Of a stretch of DNA of 64,000 nucleotides, positions 50,575 to 59,039 are shown piece after piece (position 1 is the stretch's first letter; each line of letters opens with the position of its first letter). The DNA lies in the NCBI GenBank assembly GCA_910575705.1, contig CAJTFG010000003.1, forward strand, positions 62,001 through 126,000. Reading direction: 5' to 3'. The position numbers and the translations under genes are program-made. The notes beneath the pieces are model-generated. The model saw nothing but the letters and a program-made list of their open reading frames with translations. It did no database searches and had not been told where the DNA came from. Source of the DNA: Erysipelotrichales bacterium (GTDB taxonomy: Bacteria; Bacillota_I; Bacilli_A; Erysipelotrichales; Erysipelotrichaceae).

Positions 50575-50841
50575 GAGCCGGACGCTGATAAATAATAGCG
50601 GTAGGGGTGGTTACAACATATGCGCTGCTATTGATGCAGTTATAACCGGACTGGCCGTAGTAAATAGGATTGGTAGATGCAAAAGAATGGTTTCCGGAAG
50701 ATGAACTCCAGTTTAATTCCCACTTTACTCCTAGGATCGAAGGGTAATAAAAAGCGGGGTTTAGATTGCCGGTGCATTCGTACAGAGCAGTACAACCAGT
50801 TGAATGGGTAACCGATATTTTCTGATGAGAAGAAATCGTGC
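50575..50841 (-). pseudogene. Cassette 2 of the silent C-terminal cassette array
   Basis: From the start core (50831-50841) to the end core (50575-50591), 267 bp. It encodes GTISSHQKISVTHSTGC ... SILGVKWELNWSSSSGN ... TTPTAIIYQRPAL and stop. The interior is unlike cassettes 1, 3 and 4. An ORF of 104 residues can be opened at 50884, but the 14 codons before the core are not conserved in frame with the other cassettes. Confidence 0.7.
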
Positions 50842-50925
50842 CCATTACAATGGAACTCCTACCCTCATTTTCCTTTCCTACCATTCCTCACCATTTAATG
50901 AAACTCTAATCTCATGATCATTTTT

Positions 50926-51020
50926 TTACCTACCTTTATATAAAGGATACCAGATACTATGGAAATAGTTGCTAGCAATATTGGATATGAAAACCTCTGT
51001 ATTTTATATAGAACTATGAT
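50926..51020. repeat. Conserved intercassette spacer, copy 1
   Basis: About 95 bp (from TACCTACCTTTATA through ATACTATGGAAATAGTTG and GATATGAAAACCTCTGTATTTT) is repeated at 51364-51460 with roughly 90 percent or more identity by eye. It lies between cassettes 3 and 2. Confidence 0.75.
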
Positions 51021-51047
51021 GCTTACCTCAGTTATCTAATCTATACA

Positions 51048-51290
51048 GAGCCGGACGCTGATAAGAATGTATAAGATTGGCTCGATGGTCCATACAAGCA
51101 TATCCAGGACCTGTAGGTCCAAAGTAATAAAGATTGGTAACAGGAGTAGAACCAACAGGAAGCAGATCCCAACGGTTTGTATTATCCACTGCTACAAAAT
51201 GCAAGGTATTGATATGACTGCCTGCTGTAACGCCTCCAGTACAATTACCGCATGCAATAACAACCGTTTGATATCCTACAGAAATCGTGC
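51048..51290 (-). pseudogene. Cassette 3 of the silent C-terminal cassette array
   Basis: From the start core (51280-51290) to the end core (51048-51064), 243 bp. It encodes WCTISVGYQTVVIACGNCTG ... VDNTNRWDLLPVGSTPVTNL ... HRANLIHSYQRPALYRLDN. It is the twin of cassette 1. The frame can be opened back through the spacer to 51417, but that leader is spacer sequence and not a plausible protein start. Confidence 0.7.
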
Positions 51291-51363
51291 ACCATAGAAA
51301 CGAACTAACATTATAATGGAACCCCGATCCTCTCCATAGCAAACGAATCTCGGTCCAATGGTT

Positions 51364-51460
51364 TTTACCTACCTTTATAGAAAGGATACCAGATACTATG
51401 GAAATAGTTGTTAGCAAATATTGGATATGAAAACCTCTGTATTTTGCATAGAACTATGAT
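51364..51460. repeat. Conserved intercassette spacer, copy 2
   Basis: The second copy of the 95-bp spacer, between cassettes 4 and 3. It differs from copy 1 by a few substitutions and one base of length. Confidence 0.75.
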
Positions 51461-51473
51461 ATATACCATAGTT
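51452..51473. repeat. AACTATG/CATAGTT inverted repeat after cassette 4
   Basis: Identical over 22 bases to the repeat at 50539-50560. Confidence 0.75.
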
Positions 51474-51487
51474 TCCCAACATTCACA

Positions 51488-51745
51488 GAGCCGGACGCTG
51501 ATAAAGTCCCCATGTAGAATGTATAATATCTATTGTACGGCTAGTAGTATCAACACGTCCCTTGGAGAGAATCGTTGCCGCCTGTTTAGAACCACTTGGA
51601 CTGGAATCCCAAACTTCTTCCCATGATTTATCCGGCATGACACGAGGCCATGAAATAGCAGGTAACGCAGGATCTTTGCAGTTATTTTCGGAAGTAGTAC
51701 ATGTGTTTTGCACAGGAAGGATATATCCATGTGCAGAAATCGTGC
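51488..51745 (-). pseudogene. Cassette 4 of the silent C-terminal cassette array
   Basis: From the start core (51735-51745) to the end core (51488-51504), 258 bp. It encodes WGTISAHGYILPVQNTC ... PRVMPDKSWEEVWDSSPSGS ... IDIIHSTWGLYQRPAL and stop. The interior is unrelated to the others. An ATG at 51797 with AAAGAAAATG before it opens a 104-residue frame; GACTGGGATTCGTT upstream resembles the region before cassette 3, so the leaders are also homologous but decayed. Confidence 0.7.
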
Positions 51746-51900
51746 CCCATAGAATTCCACACCTATCCCGCAATAGTGAACGAATCCCAGTCCTCATTTT
51801 CTTTCTCTTTCAACCTGCCTTTGCAATCCTTTCTCTCTTACCCACTACCTTTTATCTAGCATAGCAGCTAAAACTGTCATATTCAACTACAGAAAAAGAA

Positions 51901-51926
51901 AATAAAATCGTTAATAACGATCTTAT
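51901..51926 (-). terminator. Terminator of valS
   Basis: ATCGTTA/TAACGAT hairpin with a T-rich tail on the minus strand. Confidence 0.75.
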
Positions 51927-54550
51927 TTCTTATTCTTCAATTCTTTTAAACGCTCGCAAGCCATATGATGCTGTGCCTTATAATTCTCCAATTTCTCTTT
52001 TTCGCTGTCAATTTTCATCTGCGGTGCTTTTGCGATAAAATTCTCATTTTTCAGCATTCCTTCCCCGCGTTTGATTTCTCCCTCCAGCTTTTGGATCTCT
52101 TTTTCTGTCTTCTGAATTTCTTCTTCTATGTTCATGACAGAAGCCAGAGGTACGGATACCGTACCATTGAGAATAGAACGACTTACCATTTCTTCCTCTG
52201 TTTCCTCACATATCCAATCCGCATGGCACATCTTCGCAAGAATGGCATGTATTGCCGGATATCCTGTGTTTAACCGTCCATCCATATCTTTTACGATAAT
52301 ACTGATATCCGTACTCGGTTTTAAATGATAATCCTTTTTAATTTCACGAACGGCGGAAATCATCGTTAACAGCTGCTGCATATCCGCAATGGTCTGCGTA
52401 TCGATATCGACAGCTATCTGGGTCGGCCACGCTTCTAAATTAATAGATTCTTTTTCATGCGGCATAGCAAGGTAAATCTCTTCGCTGACAAACGGCATAA
52501 ACGGATGCAGCAAACGGACAATACCGCTTAACACCGTTACCAGCGTAGAGCGAGTTGCACATTTGATATCATCGTCTTCGCTCTGCAAGCCGGCCTTGGA
52601 AAGTTCGATATACCAGCTGCAGAAATCATCCCAAATAAAGCTGTATAGCTCATTTCCGACAAGGGCAAATTCATATTTTTCCATATTTGCCGTTACATTT
52701 TTCAATACCTGATCGAATCGATAGAGGATCCACTTATCCACCATGGAAACATGTGACAGATCAATATCCGCACAGGTCATTCCTTCTTCCACATTCATCA
52801 AGACAAAACGCGCGGCATTCCATATCTTATTGATAAAATTCCAGCTGGACTCCACCTTCTCTTCAATAAAGCGAAGATCCTGTCCCGGCGTACTGTTCGT
52901 CGTCAGAAAAAAGCGCATCGCATCGCAGCCGTACGTTTTAATAACGTCCATCGGATCAATGCCGTTCCCTAAAGACTTGCTCATCTTTCTTCCTTGCGCA
53001 TCACGGACAAGTCCGTGAATCAGCACATCCTTAAAAGGACGATCATGCATGCAGTAACGTGTCTGAAAAGCCATACGCGCTACCCAGAAAAAGATGATAT
53101 CATACCCGGTAACTAACACATCGTTAGGAAAATATCTCTCAAGATCTTCTGTTTTCTGCGGCCATCCAAGGGTAGAAAACGGCCATAAAGCACTGGAAAA
53201 CCATGTATCCAATACATCTTCATCCTGGATCCAGTTTTCGATATCCCGCGGTGCCTCTTCACCGACATATATCTCGCCTGTATCCTTGTGATACCATGCG
53301 GGAATGCGGTGTCCCCACCACAACTGACGAGAGATACACCAATCTTCGATATTTTCCAGCCATTGATGGAACGTCTTTTCAAAGCGGTTCGGATAAAAAT
53401 GAATCTTCTGATCTTCTATCTTTTGATTTTTCAAAACTTCTTCTGCCAAAGGCTTCATCTTAACAAACCATTGTTTTGACAAATATGGCTCTACGATGAC
53501 ATCCGTGCGTTCGCTGTGTCCGACCTGATGCATATGCTTTTCGATTTTGATAAGACTGCCTTGCGCTTCCATATCTTTTATCAGCTGCTTGCGGCATTCA
53601 AAACGATCCATTCCGACATATTTGCCGGCCTTTTCATTCATCGTGCCATCCGGATTCATACATATGATCTTCTCCAGATGATGACGCTCACCGATCGCAA
53701 AATCATTCGGGTCATGAGCCGGTGTACACTTCATAGCACCGGTTCCAAAACCGATCTCAATATAATCATCAGCAATGATCGGAAGATGATCACCGTTTAC
53801 AGGATTTATCGCATGTTTGCCAATGATAGCCTGATAACGCTCATCATCTGGATGAACAACGACGCATACATCGCCGAACATCGTTTCCGGCCGGGTAGTC
53901 GCAACTTCCAAAAGCTGTCCTGTTTCCACGACTTCATAAGTAAACGTATACATGGCGCCTTCGATCTCCTTATGGATAACCTCGATATTGGATAGCGCCG
54001 TCTTAGCTTTTGGATCCCAATTGATGATACGCTCGCCCTGATAGATCAAACCCTCTTTATATAAATCGATAAATACCTTTTTAACAGCTTCGCTCAATCC
54101 CTCATCCAACGTAAAGCGCTCTCTGGAATAATCCAAAGAAAGACCTAGCTTTGCCCACTGCTTGCGGATGGTAGAAGCATATTCCTCCTTCCATTCCCAT
54201 GCCCGTTCCAAGAATTTCTCACGTCCGATATCATAACGGGATATCCCCTCTTGTTTTAACCGTTCGTCTACCTTTGCCTGTGTCGCGATGCCTGCATGAT
54301 CCATTCCGGATACCCACAGCATATCATACCCTTGCATACGCTTGTAGCGGGCAATGATATCTTGAAGGGTCGTATCCCAGGCATGCCCCAAGTGCAGCTT
54401 ACCGGTTACATTCGGCGGCGGGATCACGATGCAAAACGGATCCTTGCTTTTATCCCCGGCAGTAAAATATCCCTGCTGCACCCAATCCTGATAAACATGT
54501 TCCTTTTCTACTTCTAAATGGTCATATTTAGCGGCTAATTCTTTTTTCAT
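51923..54550 (-). CDS. valS: Valine--tRNA ligase
   Basis: An 875-residue class I synthetase: [21 protein letters not shown] (HIGH signature), the editing domain with [48 protein letters not shown] (KMSKS), anticodon-binding helices and a C-terminal coiled coil [22 protein letters not shown]. The size is normal. It overlaps the upstream GNAT gene by four bases, so both are under the T-box leader at 55.1-55.3 kb. Confidence 0.98.
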   Translation of the reverse strand: MKKELAAKYDHLEVEKEHVYQDWVQQGYFTAGDKSKDPFCIVIPPPNVTGKLHLGHAWDTTLQDIIARYKRMQGYDMLWVSGMDHAGIATQAKVDERLKQEGISRYDIGREKFLERAWEWKEEYASTIRKQWAKLGLSLDYSRERFTLDEGLSEAVKKVFIDLYKEGLIYQGERIINWDPKAKTALSNIEVIHKEIEGAMYTFTYEVVETGQLLEVATTRPETMFGDVCVVVHPDDERYQAIIGKHAINPVNGDHLPIIADDYIEIGFGTGAMKCTPAHDPNDFAIGERHHLEKIICMNPDGTMNEKAGKYVGMDRFECRKQLIKDMEAQGSLIKIEKHMHQVGHSERTDVIVEPYLSKQWFVKMKPLAEEVLKNQKIEDQKIHFYPNRFEKTFHQWLENIEDWCISRQLWWGHRIPAWYHKDTGEIYVGEEAPRDIENWIQDEDVLDTWFSSALWPFSTLGWPQKTEDLERYFPNDVLVTGYDIIFFWVARMAFQTRYCMHDRPFKDVLIHGLVRDAQGRKMSKSLGNGIDPMDVIKTYGCDAMRFFLTTNSTPGQDLRFIEEKVESSWNFINKIWNAARFVLMNVEEGMTCADIDLSHVSMVDKWILYRFDQVLKNVTANMEKYEFALVGNELYSFIWDDFCSWYIELSKAGLQSEDDDIKCATRSTLVTVLSGIVRLLHPFMPFVSEEIYLAMPHEKESINLEAWPTQIAVDIDTQTIADMQQLLTMISAVREIKKDYHLKPSTDISIIVKDMDGRLNTGYPAIHAILAKMCHADWICEETEEEMVSRSILNGTVSVPLASVMNIEEEIQKTEKEIQKLEGEIKRGEGMLKNENFIAKAPQMKIDSEKEKLENYKAQHHMACERLKELKNKK

Positions 54551-55107
54551 CTCTTTACCTCCTGAAACTCCTCCTGCAAGATGCTGTAAACAGCAAGATC
54601 GTGATATTTACCGTCATTCAGCATTTTATATTTTCGCAAAATGCCCTCTTTCTGAAATCCATTCGCCGTTAACGCTTTGCAGCTTCCTATATTGTCCGGA
54701 TCTATCCACGCCTCTATGCGTTGAAATCCGATATGCCGAAATCCAAGATATACCATGGCGGAAATCGCTTCTTTCATATACCCCTGCTTCCAGTAAGCAT
54801 GATGAAGCAAGTACCCCAATTCTCCTATACCATCACTCACACTATGGAAATCGATGATTCCGATAACCTTCCCCGTCGTTTTCAATTCCATTACCATTGC
54901 CTGGGGAACTCCGCGGCGATGATATGCCATAAAGTAGTTCTTAATGGAGCCGAGCATCTCATCCAAGCTTGTAAATGGCTGCATAGCTAAGCTTCCATGC
55001 AGAACACGAGGATCTTTATAAACCACAAACAGATCTGCGGCATCCGCTTCCTCCACCGGTCGTATCCAAAGGCGCTTTGTTTCCCATAAAGGCATCTCTA
55101 AATTCAT
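54547..55107 (-). CDS. RimJ/RimL-type GNAT acetyltransferase
   Basis: A 186-residue GNAT protein: [27 protein letters not shown] at the start, [29 protein letters not shown] (acetyl-CoA loop) and [31 protein letters not shown]. This is the pattern of the ribosomal-protein N-terminal acetyltransferase branch. It lies between the T-box leader and valS, with AGGAGG before the ATG, so its amount will rise with valine starvation. The acceptor is unknown. Confidence 0.88.
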   Translation of the reverse strand: MNLEMPLWETKRLWIRPVEEADAADLFVVYKDPRVLHGSLAMQPFTSLDEMLGSIKNYFMAYHRRGVPQAMVMELKTTGKVIGIIDFHSVSDGIGELGYLLHHAYWKQGYMKEAISAMVYLGFRHIGFQRIEAWIDPDNIGSCKALTANGFQKEGILRKYKMLNDGKYHDLAVYSILQEEFQEVKR

Positions 55108-55123
55108 ATCGCTACCTCCTATA

Positions 55124-55335
55124 AAAAAAGCATCCCTAAGGACGCTCTTGACGTGATACCACCTTATTTCGCACGTTGTGCCTCAAATCCTTAACGACGG
55201 ATAACGTATTTTCCTACTATGATTTCAGAAAATCCACTCCTAGACTACCTTCCTTTTAACAGCCTGCTTCCTCGCACCAGACGAAAGCTCTCTTAAAAGC
55301 TGAGTAAAAGTACTCCTTCTATTCTTTGTGTTTTT
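55124..55335 (-). promoter_or_regulatory. T-box riboswitch leader of the GNAT-valS operon
   Basis: On the minus strand the T-box core TGGTATCACG lies at 55152-55161, within AAGGTGGTATCACG. A terminator follows (GCGTCC-TTA-GGGATGC with seven T, about 55124-55147), then the AGGAGG of the GNAT gene. Stem I-like sequences begin at about 55320. The specifier was not fixed by me; a Val codon (GTA or GTC in GGAAGGTAGTC) is likely given valS. Confidence 0.88.
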
Positions 55336-55338
55336 TAT

Positions 55339-55367
55339 ATTATAAAAGATAGCGGTATGAATTTCAA
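55339..55367 (-). promoter_or_regulatory. Promoter of the T-box-GNAT-valS unit
   Basis: TTGAAA (55362-55367) and TATAAT (55339-55344), 17 bases apart on the minus strand, just before the T-box leader. Confidence 0.8.
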
Positions 55368-55438
55368 CCGTTTTTTCAAAACTCCTGTGATTTCCTATGG
55401 ATAGACCATATAAAAAGCATACCCTTTCAGATATGCCG

Positions 55439-56098
55439 CTATTCTTTCTTCGCTGTGTGGGCATAAGGAAGAATGACCAATGTTTTCGCCTGAATCTCCT
55501 TATTGGCATTCGTAGATCGCAGTTCTTCCTCTCCTACCTGATAACGAGAAGCGATTGATGCATACGTATCATCAGGTTTCGCTACGATGATACGATAGGA
55601 CGTATACACGTTATTGGCATCTTCAAACAAATCCTCAATGACTGCCGGATCGCTTCCTTCCACAGCTTTATTTTCTTCTGCCGGTATCGAAACGGTTTCC
55701 GTTTCCTCCGCAGACGGAATATTTTCTGCTGTTGGCGTCGGTCTCGCCGGTATCGGTGCCGATGCTTCCGTTTTCTCTTCTTCCATCAAACCGTGAATGT
55801 TGATCGTGATCATGAGATCAATACCCTCATCGCTCGGCGTACCGCGGAATTCCCCTACTTCTAAATAAAAATTCTCTCCGCTAAGTTTTTCCTTCGGTGC
55901 CAACACATCCATTTCCAGTATTTCCTGAAATTTGTGCTGCTCGTCATTTTCATATACGCCGCGAACGAACAGCGGTCCTGTAGCACGGATACCATCTTCT
56001 TCCTGCTTATACGTTAAACCCTCGGTTACCTTCAATGTCAGTACTTTATGAACAGGATCTTGGAATGATAAACTTTTCTCTATTCTCATCTTTCTCAT
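55439..56098 (-). CDS. SpoVID-like spore coat morphogenetic protein with C-terminal LysM
   Basis: A 219-residue protein in three parts. Residues 1-105 form a beta-rich domain (FQDPVHKVLTLKVTEGLTYK, IRATGPLFVRGVYEND) resembling the N-terminal domain of SpoVID. About 106-160 are an acidic, Pro-rich linker. About 165-212 are a LysM-type domain (YRIIVAKPDDTYASIASRYQVGEEELRSTN). SpoVID of Bacillus has this order but is far longer (575 residues), and it lies next to valS and near engB-lon, as here. I call it SpoVID-like from layout and synteny; other LysM proteins are possible. Confidence 0.68.
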   Translation of the reverse strand: MRKMRIEKSLSFQDPVHKVLTLKVTEGLTYKQEEDGIRATGPLFVRGVYENDEQHKFQEILEMDVLAPKEKLSGENFYLEVGEFRGTPSDEGIDLMITINIHGLMEEEKTEASAPIPARPTPTAENIPSAEETETVSIPAEENKAVEGSDPAVIEDLFEDANNVYTSYRIIVAKPDDTYASIASRYQVGEEELRSTNANKEIQAKTLVILPYAHTAKKE

Positions 56099-56103
56099 AA
56101 AAA

Positions 56104-56123
56104 ATACCCTCCTAAGAGAGTAT
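56104..56123 (-). terminator. Hairpin holding the spoVID-like gene's ribosome site; also terminator-like
   Basis: On the minus strand ATACTCTC pairs with GAGGGTAT (one mismatch) around TTAG and is followed by TTTTTT. The 3' arm contains AGGAGGG, the ribosome site of the gene starting at 56098. The same element can end the membrane-protein transcript upstream and hide the start site of the next gene. Confidence 0.6.
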
Positions 56124-56146
56124 ATGTATTTGCATGAATGAATATG

Positions 56147-57046
56147 TTATGCGGATTGCAGCTGATGCAGAAGCTCTGCAGCACCGCTGTGATGCGCATT
56201 ATCCGCTCTATGAAGGTAAAAGACCGCAGCCTCCATACCGCCGTAAAACTCACTGGATAAATATACATTTGCCAGATCAAATTGAGCATAGATATTTCCC
56301 TCATCGGCTGCCGCTTCCATGCTTCGCACCGCATCAGAGAGATGATCCGCAAGATTTTCCGGCAAAAATGCATACCGTTCTTTTAACAAAAAGCGAATGA
56401 TATCACGTGTTCTGGGATCCAAAAGCATATCCAGATGATATTGCTGCGGCACGCTGAGATGTACCTTATAAGACTCATATAAACGTTTTTCATGGTGTAC
56501 ATGATACAGTTCCAGCTTAGCAAATATCAAATAGATTTCCACACAGGATAAAGACAGCTTTTCATTGATCATCTCCTTCATCAGCTTCATCAGCAGATCG
56601 TGAATGATATAAAGCTCTCGCTCCTGCTGCGTCAGATCTTTGAGTTCCTGTTCCAAATCACGAATATACACATTCAGCTCATATTTTGCTTTCTCATAAT
56701 ACTGCCGCATACCTTCTACTTTCCATGCGGCAACTTCATTTTCGGCAACCGGTTTAACGATCTCTTTTTGTTTCTTCTCTTCTACGCTCTCTTTTTTTAC
56801 TTTGCGGCGAAGAGGCGCTTTCATGGAAGAATGGGAATTACCCTTTTCTTTATAATACGTAATGATCAGTAAAAGACATCCCACAATCAACAGCATTATC
56901 CATACGCCGTTGGGAACCGATGATGTGTTGACCGGATGATTCAATTCTTCTAAAAAACGATACAGCAAAAAACAGCAGCTGACAATGACAGCAGCTGCGC
57001 CTATATACTGCATCCATTTATAAAGCGATCTTTTTTCTTTATCCAC
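56147..57046 (-). CDS. Membrane protein of unknown function with C-terminal helical domain
   Basis: A 299-residue protein. Two membrane helices (about 11-32 and 46-64) are followed by a Lys-rich segment (KAPLRRKVKKESVEEKKQKE), a coiled coil (about 112-150, YYEKAKYELNVYIRDLEQEL) and a helical C-terminal part. Near the end AADEGNIYAQFDLANVYLSSEFYGGMEAAVFYLHRAD has the look of a single Sel1/TPR-type repeat. The start is a GTG with a weak ribosome site. I do not recognise a family. Confidence 0.7.
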   Translation of the reverse strand: MDKEKRSLYKWMQYIGAAAVIVSCCFLLYRFLEELNHPVNTSSVPNGVWIMLLIVGCLLLIITYYKEKGNSHSSMKAPLRRKVKKESVEEKKQKEIVKPVAENEVAAWKVEGMRQYYEKAKYELNVYIRDLEQELKDLTQQERELYIIHDLLMKLMKEMINEKLSLSCVEIYLIFAKLELYHVHHEKRLYESYKVHLSVPQQYHLDMLLDPRTRDIIRFLLKERYAFLPENLADHLSDAVRSMEAAADEGNIYAQFDLANVYLSSEFYGGMEAAVFYLHRADNAHHSGAAELLHQLQSA

Positions 57047-57090
57047 GCTATCCCATCTTTCTTTTTTATTATAACACCAAAGAAAAATGA

Positions 57091-57118
57091 AAAAAAGGTA
57101 TCATTTATGATTCCTTTT
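57091..57118 (-). terminator. Terminator of the MATE gene
   Basis: AAAAGG-ATCAT / ATGAT-CCTTTT with one mismatch and a T-run on the minus strand; covers the stop codon. Confidence 0.75.
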
Positions 57119-58508
57119 CCTTCTCGCCGTTTTCTTTTAACTGCTTCGCATGCAAGAGGCGCATCTCTTTGACAATAAAGATCACCGCTAACAGAAACGC
57201 CGCTCCATCGGCGACCGGTCCTGCATACATAACGCCGTCGATTCCCATGATCATCGGCAATGCGACAAGCAAAGGCAACAAAAAGATGATCTGTCTGGTA
57301 AGAGATAAAAAGACACCTTTTATAGACTTTCCGATAGATGTAAAGAAATTGGACGTTACCGGCTGAATACCGTTTAAAAATGTAAAAAATAGGAAGATGT
57401 GAAAATACCTCTGGGAGAAGATAAAATATTCCTCGCTTCCTTCTCCGAAGACCGATATGATCTGTCTTGGAAATAATTGAAAAACCGCAAAGCTGATAAT
57501 GGAAATTACCGTTGCGATCATAACGGCCAACTTATACGTATCTTGTACGCGCCGGTAATTTTTCGCACCGTAGTTAAATCCGATGATCGGCTGCGTCCCT
57601 TGCGAAATACCGATGATAAAAGACATGAAAATCATATTTACCTTTGCGATGATCCCCGCGCAGGCAAGTGGTATCTCCGCTCCGTATATCGATAATCCGC
57701 CATAGTATTTCAACGTATTGTTCATCACGATCTGTACGATCGTCATAGCCAGCTGATTGAAACAGTTAGCAGCTCCCAATGCCGCAATGCTTTTCACATA
57801 TGAAAGATCCAGACGCATGTCGCTTTTCGTTAAACGAATATGCTGAAAGTTCTTTATGTAATACAACGAAAATAAGCAGGATATAAACTGACCGATAATG
57901 GTTGCCCATGCAGCACCGGCAATTCCCATATGAAATCCGAAGATAAACAGAGGATCTAATATCGTATTGATAATCGCCCCTGCCAGCATGGAAAACATCG
58001 AATATTTCGGGCTTCCGTCTGCACGTATGATACTTCCCAAACCATTGGAAAAAATCAGCAGCGGCATGCCAAACGCCGTAATTCTGGTATATGTCATAGC
58101 ATAATCGAGAATATCCGATGTAGCCCCGAAAAAGATCAGCAGCGGCTTTAAAAATATCACGACGACCACACATAGGATTACCCCTGATAAAGCTAATAAA
58201 CTGATGGCATTGCCAACTGCCTTTGCCGCATGATCTTCTTTCGCAGCTCCCAGTTCTAAAGAAAAACGCGTGCTTCCGCCGATACCGAACAAAAGACCTA
58301 ATGCGATGCAAATCGTAGACAACGGAAAGGCGATATTGGTTGCCGCATTCCCCAGTACGCCGACACCCTGACCGATAAATATCTGGTCTACGATATTATA
58401 TAAGGCACTGACGAGCATGGCTATAATGCTCGGCACGGCATATTTTTTCAGCAATTTCGATATTTTTTCATATCCCAACGGATTTTTTATGCACTGTTCC
58501 TTATTCAT
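57105..58508 (-). CDS. MATE family efflux transporter
   Basis: A 467-residue protein with twelve membrane helices in two halves. VPSIIAMLVSALYNIVDQIFIGQGVG (helix 1, about 30-55), GIGGSTRFSLELGA and GISQGTQPIIGFNYGAKNYRR are MATE signatures of the NorM/DinF-like type. It exports drugs or other organic cations using sodium or protons. The marR gene precedes it and overlaps by eight bases. Confidence 0.95.
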   Translation of the reverse strand: MNKEQCIKNPLGYEKISKLLKKYAVPSIIAMLVSALYNIVDQIFIGQGVGVLGNAATNIAFPLSTICIALGLLFGIGGSTRFSLELGAAKEDHAAKAVGNAISLLALSGVILCVVVVIFLKPLLIFFGATSDILDYAMTYTRITAFGMPLLIFSNGLGSIIRADGSPKYSMFSMLAGAIINTILDPLFIFGFHMGIAGAAWATIIGQFISCLFSLYYIKNFQHIRLTKSDMRLDLSYVKSIAALGAANCFNQLAMTIVQIVMNNTLKYYGGLSIYGAEIPLACAGIIAKVNMIFMSFIIGISQGTQPIIGFNYGAKNYRRVQDTYKLAVMIATVISIISFAVFQLFPRQIISVFGEGSEEYFIFSQRYFHIFLFFTFLNGIQPVTSNFFTSIGKSIKGVFLSLTRQIIFLLPLLVALPMIMGIDGVMYAGPVADGAAFLLAVIFIVKEMRLLHAKQLKENGEKEKES

Positions 58509-58935
58509 AGCGTTCCTCCTTCATAAAAGTCACCGCATGAGCTCCCAATTTCTTCAACAGCATATCCAGCTCTTCTTGTTCCTTTTTATCAAGCACATGC
58601 AGAAAGTCTTCTTCCCATTGTTTTTGGATCGCCCTGATCTGCACATACGCATCCTTCGCTTTTTCCGTCGGATACAGATGATACGTCCTTCGATCCCGCA
58701 TGTTTTGTTTCTTTGTAAGAAAGCCGCCTTTTTCCAAATACGCGACTGCCCTTGTGACATTGCTGGGATTCACATGAACGATCGATAACAGATGATCCTG
58801 CGTAATACCGGGCTCTTTACAAATCTGTAAAATATAAAAGTACTGTCCGCTATTTAGTTGCAGTTTGGCTAATGCTTTATCTAAATACATCCGGCTGTAA
58901 CGATCGTTGATCGTCAGCCATTTCAACAGTTCCAT
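58501..58935 (-). CDS. MarR family transcriptional regulator
   Basis: A 144-residue winged-helix protein: LNSGQYFYILQICKEPGITQDHLLSIVHVNPSNVTRAVAYLEKGGFLTKKQNMRDRRTYHLYPTEKAKD is the complete MarR core with recognition helix and wing (DRRTYHLYPT). AGGTGG before the ATG at 58935 sets the start; a slightly earlier ATG has no ribosome site. It presumably represses itself and the MATE gene through the palindromes at 58947-58978. Confidence 0.93.
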   Translation of the reverse strand: MELLKWLTINDRYSRMYLDKALAKLQLNSGQYFYILQICKEPGITQDHLLSIVHVNPSNVTRAVAYLEKGGFLTKKQNMRDRRTYHLYPTEKAKDAYVQIRAIQKQWEEDFLHVLDKKEQEELDMLLKKLGAHAVTFMKEERYE

Positions 58936-58946
58936 ACACCACCTCA

Positions 58947-58978
58947 TTGCGCGCGCAAAATTCTATTTGCGTACGCAA
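58947..58978. promoter_or_regulatory. Twin palindromic MarR operators
   Basis: TTGCGCGCGCAA (58947-58958) and TTGCGTACGCAA (58967-58978) are both perfect 12-base palindromes with the same outer TTGCG/CGCAA arms, 20 bases centre to centre (about two DNA turns). They lie between the -10 box and the start codon. Confidence 0.8.
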
Positions 58979-58981
58979 TGA

Positions 58982-59010
58982 ATTATATAAAAATCTTACA
59001 TCGATGTCAA
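58982..59010 (-). promoter_or_regulatory. marR-MATE promoter
   Basis: TTGACA (59005-59010) and TATAAT (58982-58987), a perfect consensus pair 17 bases apart on the minus strand. Confidence 0.88.
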
Positions 59011-59039
59011 ATAAAAAGTGATAGAAATATCACTTTTTT
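59011..59039 (-). terminator. Terminator of the lon-engB unit
   Basis: AAAAAGTGATA/TATCACTTTTT with GAAA loop; the engB stop codon lies in it. Confidence 0.85.

Noticed and set aside
50070-51504. CRISPR array (regular 17-bp repeat GAGCCGGACGCTGATAA)
   Set aside because: Only four copies, 440-500 bp apart, with coding sequence between them and no cas genes.
49889-51900. Integron cassette array or diversity-generating retroelement
   Set aside because: No integrase, no attC-like folds, no reverse transcriptase and no template repeat; differences between cassettes 1 and 3 are not adenine-specific.
55240-55509. Short minus-strand ORF upstream of the GNAT gene
   Set aside because: It lies across the T-box leader and the preceding gene's end; conserved RNA structure explains the region better.
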